DNA of 64,000 nt, taken from positions 434,001 to 498,000 of the forward strand of contig NZ_CP040093.1 in NCBI RefSeq assembly GCF_006016075.1, in the 5' to 3' direction. A model generated the notes under the pieces. The model had not been told where the DNA came from. It made no database searches and saw nothing but the letters and a program-made list of their open reading frames with translations. Shown in pieces: positions 27,510 through 35,737 of this stretch. How positions within the stretch are numbered: the stretch's first letter is position 1; each line of letters begins with the position of its first letter. Position numbers and translations under genes: made by a program. Source of the stretch: Caloramator sp. E03 (GTDB taxonomy: Bacteria; Bacillota; Clostridia; Clostridiales; Caloramatoraceae).

Positions 27510-28193
27510 TCACCTTATCAAACTATAAATATAATCAATATCTATATTTTTTCTAACTATCTTTGCAAGTTTTTCAAGTTCTTCTTCCCTTTTCATATTT
27601 ATATCAACACTTTTTTTTATTGTTAATCCTTTTTTCATTCTTAACATATTTAATATCTTCTCTCTAAACTCCCCAGAATCGAATATACCATGAATATATG
27701 TTCCAAAATACCTATTATCCCTCATATCTCCATCTAATAGTTCTACAACCTGTCCATCCTTTTCCTTTATCCTAACAAAAGGATTTTCGTTCCCTAAGGT
27801 TTTGCCTAAATGTATTTCATACCCATATATATTAAACCCAAGTGCTTCCCCTTTTACCCTTACAGTAATTTTATCCTTATCAAGAACGGTAACCGTGTTA
27901 AAAACCCCAATACCTTCTTCTTGAGTCCTATCCTCCACTTCACTACCATACTCATCTATTATACTTTTTCCCATCATCTGATATCCTCCACAGATTCCAA
28001 AAACAATTCCATTAAAATCTTTAATGATTTTATCAAATCCTAATCTTTTAAGCCATCTTAAATCTTCAATAGTATTTTTACTTCCAGGTATAATTATCAT
28101 ATCTGCACAGTCAATATCCTCCATATTTGACACATATCTTACACTTACATCCTCATCAAACTTAAATGCATCAAAATCAGTAAAATTTGACAT
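27510..28193 (-). CDS. cbiP: Cobyric acid synthase, C-terminal part (frameshifted)
   Basis: Separate frame of 227 codons encoding the C-terminal glutamine amidotransferase domain of CbiP/CobQ: IPGSKNTIEDLRWL, GICGGYQMMG (nucleophile Cys) and GTYIHGIFD (catalytic His). The homologous protein has the unbroken join KLPxxSNFTDFDAF, and those residues are encoded here just upstream of the ATG in the same frame. No ribosome binding site precedes the ATG at 28193, so it is unlikely to be translated on its own. See the N-terminal part for the junction. Confidence 0.85.
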   Translation of the reverse strand: MSNFTDFDAFKFDEDVSVRYVSNMEDIDCADMIIIPGSKNTIEDLRWLKRLGFDKIIKDFNGIVFGICGGYQMMGKSIIDEYGSEVEDRTQEEGIGVFNTVTVLDKDKITVRVKGEALGFNIYGYEIHLGKTLGNENPFVRIKEKDGQVVELLDGDMRDNRYFGTYIHGIFDSGEFREKILNMLRMKKGLTIKKSVDINMKREEELEKLAKIVRKNIDIDYIYSLIR

Positions 28194-28222
28194 CCGCGGA
28201 AGCTTTATAACACATATATCAA

Positions 28223-28960
28223 TTATTTTTTTATATTTTTATTAAATTCAATAGCTCCATCCTCCTCATCAAGCTTTAAATCCATATAGGGCACTACACC
28301 AACAACTGGTATATTTATAAGTTCCTCAATCCTTTTTATTCCACTTTCAAGGAGAGCTTTATCCCCTCTAAATTTATTTATGATAATTCCTTTTATCATT
28401 TTCCTCTCATCTTCCTCAAGAAGCATAACGGTACCGTAAATAGATGCAAATACTCCCCCTCTATCTATATCTGCAACAAGAATAACAGGGGAATTTGCTA
28501 TCTTAGCCATACCCATGTTAACAATATCATTATCCATTAAGTTTATTTCTGCTGGGCTTCCTGCTCCTTCTATAACAACTATATCGCAAAGTCCCTCTAT
28601 GTTTTTATATATATCCATTAACATGCCTTTAAGTTCTGCTTTAAACTCAAAATATTCTTTTGCATCCATATTCTTATATGGCTTCCCCTTTATAATGACT
28701 TGACTTTTTCTATCGCTTGTCGGTTTTAATAGTATTGGATTCATTAAAACTGATGGCTCAACTTTAGCAGCTTGTGCCTGTAAAACTTGGGCACGTCCCA
28801 TTTCAAGGCCTTCTGATGTAACATAAGAATTTAATGACATGTTCTGAGATTTAAAGGGATAAACTCTATATCCATCGTTATAAAAAATCCTACACAGGGC
28901 TGCTGCAATTAGACTTTTACCAGCTGAAGATGTTGTTCCTTGTATCATAATTGAAGGCAT
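28223..28960 (-). CDS. cbiP: Cobyric acid synthase, N-terminal part (frameshifted)
   Basis: 245 aa. The dethiobiotin-synthase-like ATPase domain of Cbi[44 protein letters not shown] and [12 protein letters not shown]. It normally amidates adenosylcobyrinic acid a,c-diamide to cobyric acid. The ATG at 28960 follows AAGGAG. The frame stops at a TAA right after an A7 run (28226-28232); a -1 shift there continues smoothly as [15 protein letters not shown] into the second part. The joined protein would be ~483 aa, the normal size. Confidence 0.9.
   Translation of the reverse strand: MPSIMIQGTTSSAGKSLIAAALCRIFYNDGYRVYPFKSQNMSLNSYVTSEGLEMGRAQVLQAQAAKVEPSVLMNPILLKPTSDRKSQVIIKGKPYKNMDAKEYFEFKAELKGMLMDIYKNIEGLCDIVVIEGAGSPAEINLMDNDIVNMGMAKIANSPVILVADIDRGGVFASIYGTVMLLEEDERKMIKGIIINKFRGDKALLESGIKRIEELINIPVVGVVPYMDLKLDEEDGAIEFNKNIKK
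28226..28232 (-). other. A7 homopolymer at the cbiP frame break
   Basis: Minus-strand ATA AAA AAA TAA: the run of seven A ends in a stop codon. Eight A's, or a -1 slip on A-AAA-AAA, would restore one cbiP reading frame. Listed as the precise junction; see the findings. Confidence 0.85.
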
Positions 28961-28980
28961 ACAATCAACTCCTTGTAACT

Positions 28981-29802
28981 TCATTTAGCCTCTAAATATT
29001 CTAAATCTATCTTTAAATTCGATTGGGGTATTATATATGGTTTCCCGTTTGATGGGTTTTTTAGAATTGAAACATTTATTCCATAAACCCTTTTAATCAA
29101 TTTTTCGTTTAAAACATCTTGTGGTTTTCCGGTAATTTCTACTTTACCATCTTTCATAACAACGATATAGTCACTGTATTCACATGACATATTCAAATCA
29201 TGAAGAACGCAGAGTACGGTTATTCCATATTTTACATTGAGATTCCTTAAAGTATCCATAATTTCAATCTGATGATGAATATCCAGATGAGATGTAGGCT
29301 CATCTAATAGAAGTATCTTACCCTGTTGTGCCAGGGCTCTTGCAATTATTACCCTTTGCCTTTCTCCTCCACTCAAAAGATTTATATTCTTATCCTTAAG
29401 CTGAAGAGTATTTGTAACATTCATTGCCCAAAGAGCTATATCTATATCCTTCTTTTTTTCACCTTCAAATCTTTTAACATGGGGATATCTTCCCATTAGA
29501 ACAACATCAAAGGCAGAAAATGTACAATCACTATCTATCTGCTGAGGCACATAGGATACAATCCTTGCAAAATCTGTACCTTTATATTCAGTTATATCCC
29601 TTCCTTCAATAAAAACAACATCTTCCCCTGGCATTATAGTTCTTGCAATGTGCCTTAATAGAGTTGTTTTCCCTGAACCATTAGGACCTATAATACTATA
29701 AAAATGTCCAGAGTTAAAATTCAAAGATATATTTACTAATATTTCATTCAATCCAGCAATAAAATTAAGATTTTCTATTTTTAAAATATCACTTTTATTC
29801 AT
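28981..29802 (-). CDS. btuD: Cobalamin ABC transporter ATP-binding protein
   Basis: 273 aa. Walker [10 protein letters not shown], signature LSGGERQR, Walker [13 protein letters not shown] and the switch His in CVLHDLN are all intact. FecE/BtuD-type ATPases drive uptake of siderophores, heme or cobalamin. The flanking btuC and btuF genes and the surrounding cobalamin operon, under a B12 riboswitch, make cobalamin or cobinamide the likely substrate. It overlaps btuC by one base (TAATG) and has AAAGGTG upstream. Confidence 0.88.
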   Translation of the reverse strand: MNKSDILKIENLNFIAGLNEILVNISLNFNSGHFYSIIGPNGSGKTTLLRHIARTIMPGEDVVFIEGRDITEYKGTDFARIVSYVPQQIDSDCTFSAFDVVLMGRYPHVKRFEGEKKKDIDIALWAMNVTNTLQLKDKNINLLSGGERQRVIIARALAQQGKILLLDEPTSHLDIHHQIEIMDTLRNLNVKYGITVLCVLHDLNMSCEYSDYIVVMKDGKVEITGKPQDVLNEKLIKRVYGINVSILKNPSNGKPYIIPQSNLKIDLEYLEAK

Positions 29803-30839
29803 TATTTCACCTTTCTTTTCTCTCTATAAAGAAGATAAATAAAATATGGTGCTCCAAAAAATGAAGTTATAACTCCAACTGGTATTTCAGCAGGAGATAA
29901 TATGCTTCTTGAAAGAATATCACATAAAACCATAAATGAAGCTCCCCAAAGCATCGTAAGAGGCAATGCCTTTTTATAATCAGGTCCTATTATCATTCTA
30001 ACAACATGAGGCATTATAAGTCCTACAAAACCGATTATTCCACTTACAGAAACAGATGTTGCTACTATAAGTGAAGATAGTACAAGCATAGTATTCTTTA
30101 CTCTTTCAACTTCAACTCCAAGGCTTGCAGCTGTTTCTTCTCCAGTTGTTATTATATTTAAGTCCCTTGAAAAAAAATATATTAAAAGTATTGATGGAAT
30201 TATTACAAGCATTAATAAAACAACATTTTTATAATTTGCCAAGGCAAGACTTCCTAACGTCCAAAATACTATTTTTTCTACCTGATTCCTATCAAGAACC
30301 ATTATAAAAGAAATTATGGAAGATAAAAAAAAGTTTACAGCGACACCTGCAAGAAGAAGGTTTGTGTTTGAAGCCCTATTGCCAACCTTTGCAATGTTGT
30401 AAACAACAAAAGTTGTTAATATAGAACCTATAAAAGCACTAACTGCTACACCACTAAGACCAAATAAAGTGTCCTGCATGCCTAATACTATTGCAATAGA
30501 AGCACCAAGTGCTGAACCAGATGATGTTCCAAGTATAAAAGGGTCAGCCATTGGATTTTTAAAAATCCCCTGATATACAAGCCCTACTGAAGATAATCCC
30601 ATACCTATAAAGCAGGCTAAAAAAGCTCTTGGAAGACGTATGTTTAAAATTATTATCTCATTAGTTTTTGAAATACTGTTTCCATAAAATATTTTTGATA
30701 ATACTATACTAAAAACTTCTGGTACTGAAATTTTAACAGTTCCTATTGCAGAAGCAGAAGCAATAAGAAGTATAAGTATTATAAAAGATATAAGTACAAT
30801 AAAACCTTGGCGGTTTTTATATTTAACCACAATTGTCAT
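29802..30839 (-). CDS. btuC: Cobalamin ABC transporter permease (FecCD family)
   Basis: 345 aa with about ten membrane segments. It carries the FecCD signatures RLPRAFLACFIGMGLSSVGLVYQ, GTSSGSALGAS, GEETAASLGV and VGLIMPHVVRM. The pair with btuD and the downstream operon suggests corrinoid import. The ATG at 30839 has its ribosome binding site very close (GAGAGGA), so an in-frame GTG at 30830 is a possible alternative start. A perfect hairpin precedes it. Confidence 0.88.
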   Translation of the reverse strand: MTIVVKYKNRQGFIVLISFIILILLIASASAIGTVKISVPEVFSIVLSKIFYGNSISKTNEIIILNIRLPRAFLACFIGMGLSSVGLVYQGIFKNPMADPFILGTSSGSALGASIAIVLGMQDTLFGLSGVAVSAFIGSILTTFVVYNIAKVGNRASNTNLLLAGVAVNFFLSSIISFIMVLDRNQVEKIVFWTLGSLALANYKNVVLLMLVIIPSILLIYFFSRDLNIITTGEETAASLGVEVERVKNTMLVLSSLIVATSVSVSGIIGFVGLIMPHVVRMIIGPDYKKALPLTMLWGASFMVLCDILSRSILSPAEIPVGVITSFFGAPYFIYLLYREKRKVK

Positions 30840-30869
30840 TCCTCTCTTTAAGCTATATATTTTATTAAT

Positions 30870-30894
30870 GCCATGAAGGTTAGACCTTCATGGC
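30870..30894 (-). other. Intercistronic hairpin between btuF and btuC
   Basis: A perfect 11-pair stem, GCCATGAAGGT and its complement with a 3-base loop, lies between the substrate-binding protein and permease genes and lacks a poly-T run. Such hairpins often protect the upstream mRNA and raise binding protein levels over permease. Confidence 0.6.
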
Positions 30895-30906
30895 GATTTA
30901 AAAAAT

Positions 30907-31839
30907 TTATTTAAAAAGCTCAGGATGTATAAGCTTTGCAAGTTCTTCAAGACCCTGTGCAAGCCTTGGTCCCTGCCTATCAAGCATATTATTATCTATT
31001 TCAAGAAGTTTCCCTTCCTTAACAGCTCTTAAATCCTTATATCCAGGAGTAGATGAAATTCCAGCTTTTGAATCATAATATTTAGAGCATATTATAATAT
31101 CAGGATCGTTCTTTACAAGCTTTTCTATGCTGTATTTCCATCCTTCAGCATCCTCAGCTATGTTAGTTCCACCAGCCATCTTAATCGCTTCATCAATAAA
31201 AGTTCCTTTTCCTGCAGTATAATCTCCATATTTTCCATAGCTAATAACATAATAAACCTTAGGTTTGCTCGCATTCTTAACCTTTGATATAACCTCATTA
31301 ACTTTTTTCTTCATATCGCTTACTATCTTATCTGCTGCTTCTTTTTCACCTATTATCTCTCCAACTTTTTCTATTGTTTCATAAGCTCCATCGAAATTTT
31401 CAGCCCCATATAAAACCACAACTTTTATATTAAGCTGTTCTAACTTTTCAAGGCTTTCCTTTTTAAAATGAGTAGAAGCTATTACAATATCAGGTTTTAA
31501 AGATACAATTTTTTCTATATTAGGCTCCATCAGAGTTCCTATTGATTCTATACTGCTAATATCCTGAGGATAATCACAGTAGTCAGTTCTCCCAACAAGT
31601 CTATCCTTTGCATTTAATGCAGCAACTATTTCTGTTATATTAGGTGCTACAGATACTATTCTTTCAGGTTTTTTGTCTATTGTAACCTGCCTATTATAAG
31701 AATCTGTTATTGTTAAAGGATAGGAAACAGAAGATTTTTTCTGTTCTTGAACTTTATTTACTCCAGTACAGGATGCAAAAATAAATGTAATAAATATAAA
31801 AAAGCTTAATAAAAGTCTTTTAAATTTAATGTTTTTCAT
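30907..31839 (-). CDS. btuF: Cobalamin/corrinoid ABC transporter substrate-binding lipoprotein
   Basis: 310 aa. A lipoprotein signal peptide ends in FIFASC, so the protein is expected to be lipid-anchored outside the membrane. The helical-backbone periplasmic-binding (TroA/BtuF-like) domain starts with PERIVSVAPNITEIVAAL and includes LVGRTDYCDYP and SLKPDIVIAS. In this operon it should capture cobalamin or cobinamide and deliver it to BtuCD. The start has GGAGGG upstream. Confidence 0.88.
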   Translation of the reverse strand: MKNIKFKRLLLSFFIFITFIFASCTGVNKVQEQKKSSVSYPLTITDSYNRQVTIDKKPERIVSVAPNITEIVAALNAKDRLVGRTDYCDYPQDISSIESIGTLMEPNIEKIVSLKPDIVIASTHFKKESLEKLEQLNIKVVVLYGAENFDGAYETIEKVGEIIGEKEAADKIVSDMKKKVNEVISKVKNASKPKVYYVISYGKYGDYTAGKGTFIDEAIKMAGGTNIAEDAEGWKYSIEKLVKNDPDIIICSKYYDSKAGISSTPGYKDLRAVKEGKLLEIDNNMLDRQGPRLAQGLEELAKLIHPELFK

Positions 31840-31855
31840 TTTATACCCTCCATCT

Positions 31856-32371
31856 TTAACTTTCTATTCCTTTTCTAGCCATAACGCCTTTAGTATAATA
31901 GTGCTTAATTTCCCTCATTTCAGTAACAAGGTCTGCTGCATCTATTATCTCCTGGGGTGCATATCTGCCAGTCAATATTAATTCTGTTTTTTCGGCTTTT
32001 AATTTTATAAGCTCCAACACTTCATCAACACTAATAAGTTTATAAAACATTGCAATATTTATTTCATCAAGAACAACAACGTCATATTCCCCGCTGCTTA
32101 TGATTTTTTTACATTTTTCCAATCCTTTTCTTGCTGCCTCAAAGTCCTCCAAAGAAGGTTCATTCCTTATAAAGCACCCTCTCCCAAACTGTTCAATTTC
32201 AAAGTTAGGTAATATTTTAGCAGCATTAAGCTCACTATATTCCATTCCCTTTACAAACTGTCCTATATATACTTTTTTCCCTGCACAAACAGCCCTAAGA
32301 CAAAGCCCAAAGGCTGCTGTAGTCTTTCCCTTCCCATTTCCTGTATATACCTGAATATATCCTTTTTCCAA
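31856..32371 (-). CDS. cobO: Corrinoid adenosyltransferase (BtuR/CobO family)
   Basis: 171 aa. The P-loop YTGNGKGKTTAAFG is near the N-terminus, followed by VVVLDEINIAM and LTGRYAPQEIIDAADLVTEM, typical of CobA/CobO-type ATP:cob(I)alamin adenosyltransferases. It adds the 5'-deoxyadenosyl group to imported or newly made corrinoids. The start is a TTG with AAGG seven bases upstream; no ATG fits better. It sits between cobC and btuF. Confidence 0.93.
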   Translation of the reverse strand: MEKGYIQVYTGNGKGKTTAAFGLCLRAVCAGKKVYIGQFVKGMEYSELNAAKILPNFEIEQFGRGCFIRNEPSLEDFEAARKGLEKCKKIISSGEYDVVVLDEINIAMFYKLISVDEVLELIKLKAEKTELILTGRYAPQEIIDAADLVTEMREIKHYYTKGVMARKGIES

Positions 32372-32387
32372 ACTATAACCTTCTTTC

Positions 32388-32981
32388 TCATTCTAATATT
32401 TCTTTTAAATTATAAATGCAGTTTATAGCCTTAATAAACATAAAATCATAATCGTAAGAAATAACATTAAAGGTTCCATGATTTATTTTAAATTTATAAA
32501 AGTATGTATTGCTGCTAAAAACCTGTGAAAGCATACACCTTATAACTCCTCCATGAGTTATTATTAGTATCCTTTTTTTATTTTTATCAATATCTTTTAA
32601 AAAATCGCAGGTTCTATCAAATACATCTTTAAGGCTTTCTCCCTCAGGAAATCTATAATTTAAATAATCCTCTTTCCACTTTTTATATTCCTCATTATAT
32701 CTTTCTTCAATTTCTTTATAGCTTAAGCCTTCAAATATACCAAAATTTATCTCTTTAAGTCTATCATCAGTTTTGTAATTTAATTTAAGTATCTGTGCTG
32801 TTTCAATCGTCCTTTTCATCGGGCTGGAATAGACTTCATCAAATTCTATCCCTTTTATATGCTCTTTTAATCTTTGAATTTCTTCTCTTCCACTATTGCT
32901 CAGCTTAGAATCTAAAGAACCTCCAAAATGCCCTTTTTCATTTATTTCTGTTCTTCCATGCCTTAATAATACTATATCCAT
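32388..32981 (-). CDS. cobC: Alpha-ribazole phosphatase (histidine phosphatase family)
   Basis: 197 aa. Catalytic LRHGRTEIN at the N-terminus and IITHGGVIRCM near the C-terminus mark the histidine phosphatase superfamily. Position between cobS and cobO supports alpha-ribazole-5'-phosphate phosphatase (CobC), the last step of the nucleotide loop in some routes. By sequence alone, other family phosphatases cannot be excluded. The start overlaps cobS by ten bases. Confidence 0.88.
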   Translation of the reverse strand: MDIVLLRHGRTEINEKGHFGGSLDSKLSNSGREEIQRLKEHIKGIEFDEVYSSPMKRTIETAQILKLNYKTDDRLKEINFGIFEGLSYKEIEERYNEEYKKWKEDYLNYRFPEGESLKDVFDRTCDFLKDIDKNKKRILIITHGGVIRCMLSQVFSSNTYFYKFKINHGTFNVISYDYDFMFIKAINCIYNLKEILE

Positions 32982-33715
32982 AGTCTCACCACTAAAAATG
33001 TAAATATTGATACTACCTCACCAAGTTCAATTGCAGCACCATAAACATCTCCTGTAAAGCCACCTATCATTCTATAGGAATATTTCATCAAAAATAAATC
33101 AAATGTAAATACAGTTATTAAAGAAATCGCAAAGATTGCTTTTTCTATTAAGAATCCTATTGATGTAAAAATTATAAAACTAATTATAAGATATTTTATT
33201 GAATCTTTTCCTGTGAACATATTTCCAAGCCCTCCTGGCTTTGCACTTTTGCCAAAACTAAACAAGAAGGATGCTCCAAGCCTTGATATTCCACAGGATA
33301 AAATAAGGGTTTTCAATACAAAACTATATGGCAAACTTCTTATTAAAATATATTTTAAAAGCAATATAAAAACTATTGCTATAACTCCAAAACTTCCTAC
33401 CCTGCTGTCTTTCATTATCTCAAGTACTTTTTCCCTTGAACGTCCTGAAAAAAAGCCATCAGCTGTATCAGAAAGCCCGTCAACATGAAGTCCTCCTGTT
33501 GTAAATACTATTGCAAAAACAGCACCAAAAGAAGCTAAATCACTATTTATAAAGTTCAATAAATAATATACTATTCCTGCAATAGAACCTATTATAATTC
33601 CAACGAGTGGAAAAAACAGGGTTCCTTTTGCAAGGGTATCCCTCTCCATTTCAATTTGTTTTTTTATTGGAAGGCGTGTTAAAAACTGAATCATTAGAAT
33701 AAAAGATTTTACCAT
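32972..33715 (-). CDS. cobS: Adenosylcobinamide-GDP ribazoletransferase
   Basis: 247 aa integral membrane protein. The diagnostic GGLHVDGLSDTADGFFSG metal-binding segment is followed by KDSRVGSFGVIAI, and the C-terminus has GGFTGDVYGA. CobS joins alpha-ribazole (phosphate) to GDP-cobinamide at the membrane. The ATG overlaps the cobU stop codon by one base (TAATG), so the two are translated together. Confidence 0.95.
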   Translation of the reverse strand: MVKSFILMIQFLTRLPIKKQIEMERDTLAKGTLFFPLVGIIIGSIAGIVYYLLNFINSDLASFGAVFAIVFTTGGLHVDGLSDTADGFFSGRSREKVLEIMKDSRVGSFGVIAIVFILLLKYILIRSLPYSFVLKTLILSCGISRLGASFLFSFGKSAKPGGLGNMFTGKDSIKYLIISFIIFTSIGFLIEKAIFAISLITVFTFDLFLMKYSYRMIGGFTGDVYGAAIELGEVVSIFTFLVVRLWI

Positions 33716-34257
33716 TATTTTAATCTCAAAGGAATCCCACAGGTTACAATATAAACTTCATTGCAAACTGCAGCAACCCTTTGATTTACCCTCCCTATTA
33801 TATCTCTATATACCCTTGCAACATGGTTTTCTGGAACAATTGAATCTCCAACTTCATTAGTTACCATAATAAGATTCCCATCTAACTCTTTAACTTTCTC
33901 TATAACCATATTAATTTCATTAAATACTTTGTCTTCTATTTCCCTTTGTAGTTCTATTGAAATTTTTTCTTCATCCTTCGACATATCAAACATTATGTTA
34001 GATGCTAAAATTGTTATACAATCAATGAGATAGTTTTTACTTTCCTTTACTGCTTCAAATAGATTATATGTACCTTCAAATGTCCTCCAAATTAATGGTC
34101 TATTTATCCTATGAATATTTATCCTGTCCCTCATTTCATCATCAGTTATTCGAGAGGTTGCAATATATACTACATCCTTTTCATTTTTATAAATCGATTC
34201 TGCAAAGCTGCTTTTACCGCTCCTTGCTCCTCCGGTTACAAGTATTATTCTTGACAT
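33715..34257 (-). CDS. cobU: Bifunctional adenosylcobinamide kinase / guanylyltransferase
   Basis: 180 aa. The P-loop GGARSGKSSFAE is at the N-terminus, followed by RINIHRINRPLIWRTFE, where the His of IHR is the predicted guanylylated residue, and NEVGDSIVPE, a CobU hallmark. It phosphorylates adenosylcobinamide and then transfers GMP. The ATG follows AAGGTGA, four bases after the cobT stop. Confidence 0.95.
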   Translation of the reverse strand: MSRIILVTGGARSGKSSFAESIYKNEKDVVYIATSRITDDEMRDRINIHRINRPLIWRTFEGTYNLFEAVKESKNYLIDCITILASNIMFDMSKDEEKISIELQREIEDKVFNEINMVIEKVKELDGNLIMVTNEVGDSIVPENHVARVYRDIIGRVNQRVAAVCNEVYIVTCGIPLRLK

Positions 34258-34261
34258 ACAA

Positions 34262-35329
34262 TCACCTTATATCAACAAGAAAATCATTGTTTATCATAGC
34301 ATCTTCAAATGTTCCCATCTTGTTTATAATCTCCAAAGCAGCTTCAATTATGTTAAAAGCAAGCGGGCAGCCCGAGCCTTCTCCAAGTCGCATTTTAAGG
34401 TTAAGCATCGGTTCAAGTCCTAATTCCTTCATCATTATTGTTGCCCCAGGCTCAGCAGAAAGATGGGATGGAAACATATACTCCCTTGATAAAGGATTTA
34501 ATTTGTATGCACAAAGAGCTGCTGCTGATGATATAAAACCATCTATTACAATAGGAATCCTATTTTTTGCAGCAGCTAAAAAGCACCCGCAAAGCCCTGC
34601 TATATCAAATCCCCCAACCTTTGATATTACATCTATTACATCGTCTTTATTAGGTTTATTAATCTCAATAGATTTTTTAACAACCTTTTTTTTATTTTCA
34701 TACTGTTCCTGTGTAAGCCCTGCACCTTTTCCAACAACAATATCAGAATCTATTCCTGACAAAACACTTAAAACTGCTGCACTTGTTGCAGTATTTCCAA
34801 TTCCAAGTTCCCCTGTGCCTAAAAGGTCATATCCTTTATCAACAAGATTATCAACAATCTCTATTCCAACTTCAATTGCCTTTATTGCTTCATCTCTTGA
34901 CATTGCAGGACCTTTCATCATATTTTTGGTTCCATAAGCAATTTTCCTATTAATTATATTAGGATTTTTAAAATCTGCCTTAACCCCTATATCAACAACA
35001 GTAACATCTGATTTTGCAAAGTTTGATAAAATACTAATCCCCATTATATTCCTTGTTGCGTTATCAGTTAAAATAGCTGTGATATTTTGCGGGCAGGCAC
35101 TAACTCCTTCATCAACAACTCCATTATCAGCACACATAACAATTACATTCTTTTTCTTTATGTCATTGTGTACCTTTCCTGTGATTCCAGCCATTCTTGC
35201 AGCAATATCTTCCAGTCTTCCAAGGCTTCCAATTGGCTTTGCAAGATTATCAAGCCTGCTCATAGCTTCTTTTACTTTTTCCTCATACAAAGGCTTAATC
35301 TGACCTATAGTTGAATTTAGCAAATCCAT
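34262..35329 (-). CDS. cobT: Nicotinate-nucleotide-dimethylbenzimidazole phosphoribosyltransferase
   Basis: 355 aa, the usual CobT size. Visible motifs are RLDNLAKPIGSLGRLEDIAARMAGITG at the N-terminus (substrate-binding Lys-Pro), GTGELGIGNTATSAAV and the C-terminal SAEPGATIMM plus LGEGSGCPLAF. CobT activates the lower-ligand base by making alpha-ribazole phosphate. It is the first gene of the cobalamin operon, with AGGAGG upstream, directly behind the B12 riboswitch and tandem terminators. Confidence 0.95.
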   Translation of the reverse strand: MDLLNSTIGQIKPLYEEKVKEAMSRLDNLAKPIGSLGRLEDIAARMAGITGKVHNDIKKKNVIVMCADNGVVDEGVSACPQNITAILTDNATRNIMGISILSNFAKSDVTVVDIGVKADFKNPNIINRKIAYGTKNMMKGPAMSRDEAIKAIEVGIEIVDNLVDKGYDLLGTGELGIGNTATSAAVLSVLSGIDSDIVVGKGAGLTQEQYENKKKVVKKSIEINKPNKDDVIDVISKVGGFDIAGLCGCFLAAAKNRIPIVIDGFISSAAALCAYKLNPLSREYMFPSHLSAEPGATIMMKELGLEPMLNLKMRLGEGSGCPLAFNIIEAALEIINKMGTFEDAMINNDFLVDIR

Positions 35330-35343
35330 AACAAACCTCCTAA

Positions 35344-35367
35344 CAAAAAAGCACCCAAGTGGGTGCA
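35344..35367 (-). terminator. Second tandem terminator of the B12 riboswitch
   Basis: GCACCC-ACTT-GGGTGC followed by TTTTTT on the minus strand, just upstream of the cobT ribosome binding site. Confidence 0.85.
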
Positions 35368-35373
35368 GAATTT

Positions 35374-35400
35374 CAAAAAAACCTTCACCAAAGGTGAAGG
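35374..35400 (-). terminator. First tandem terminator of the B12 riboswitch
   Basis: CCTTCACC-TTT-GGTGAAGG followed by TTTTTTT on the minus strand, right after the cobalamin aptamer. It is followed by a second full terminator, so termination should be very tight when cobalamin is bound. Confidence 0.85.
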
Positions 35401-35409
35401 CATATTATC

Positions 35410-35600
35410 TTTATTAGCCTTTCCTTCCCACCGAAGTAATTAGCACTATCAAAGGCAGGTCTCCTGGCTGACGGGTCCTCCTCATTCCTCCTTCCCGGAA
35501 ATCCAGTGGATAGGAACTTGTCGCCGTATACAGTAGCGGGGGCTGCAGCGGATTTTCACCGCTTTCCCTTTTAAACCTAATAGGTACCATTGATATGTTA
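35410..35600 (-). ncRNA. Cobalamin riboswitch
   Basis: Minus-strand sequence has the conserved blocks in order: AAAGGGAAAGCGGTGAAAAT, GCAGCCCCCGCTACTGTA, CCACTGGATTTCCGGGAAGG and the B12 box GTCAGCCAGGAGACCTGCC near 35450-35470. These define an adenosylcobalamin-class aptamer. It precedes cobT and is followed by two intrinsic terminators, predicting shut-off of the whole salvage/uptake operon when B12 is plentiful. The exact 3' limit of the aptamer is approximate. Confidence 0.95.
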
Positions 35601-35618
35601 TTTACTTTTATTACCTTT

Positions 35619-35647
35619 AATATACCATTTTTTTATAAATTCCACAA
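35619..35647 (-). promoter_or_regulatory. Promoter of the cobalamin operon
   Basis: Minus strand TTGTGG (35647-35642) and TATATT (35624-35619) with 17-base spacing and TGG just before the -10 (extended -10). It lies just upstream of the riboswitch. Confidence 0.6.
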
Positions 35648-35710
35648 CTGCTTATTACAATTTTTGTTTATTTTATTTATTATATTTTAATCTCCCCTCT
35701 CACAATAAAT

Positions 35711-35729
35711 AAGAGCCTTATAGGCTCTT
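35711..35729 (-). terminator. Terminator after the flavoprotein gene pair
   Basis: AAGAGCC / GGCTCTT stem with a 5-base loop just past the stop at 35738, followed by ATTTATT on the minus strand. Confidence 0.65.
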
Positions 35730-35737
35730 AAAATCTA

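Noticed and set aside
28193-28222. Independent start for the C-terminal cbiP part
   Set aside because: No Shine-Dalgarno sequence precedes the ATG and the conserved residues continue upstream in the same frame, so it reads as part of one gene.
34068-34937. 289-codon plus-strand open frame across cobU and cobT
   Set aside because: It lies opposite two confident cobalamin genes, and its translated product looks like antisense low-complexity sequence.
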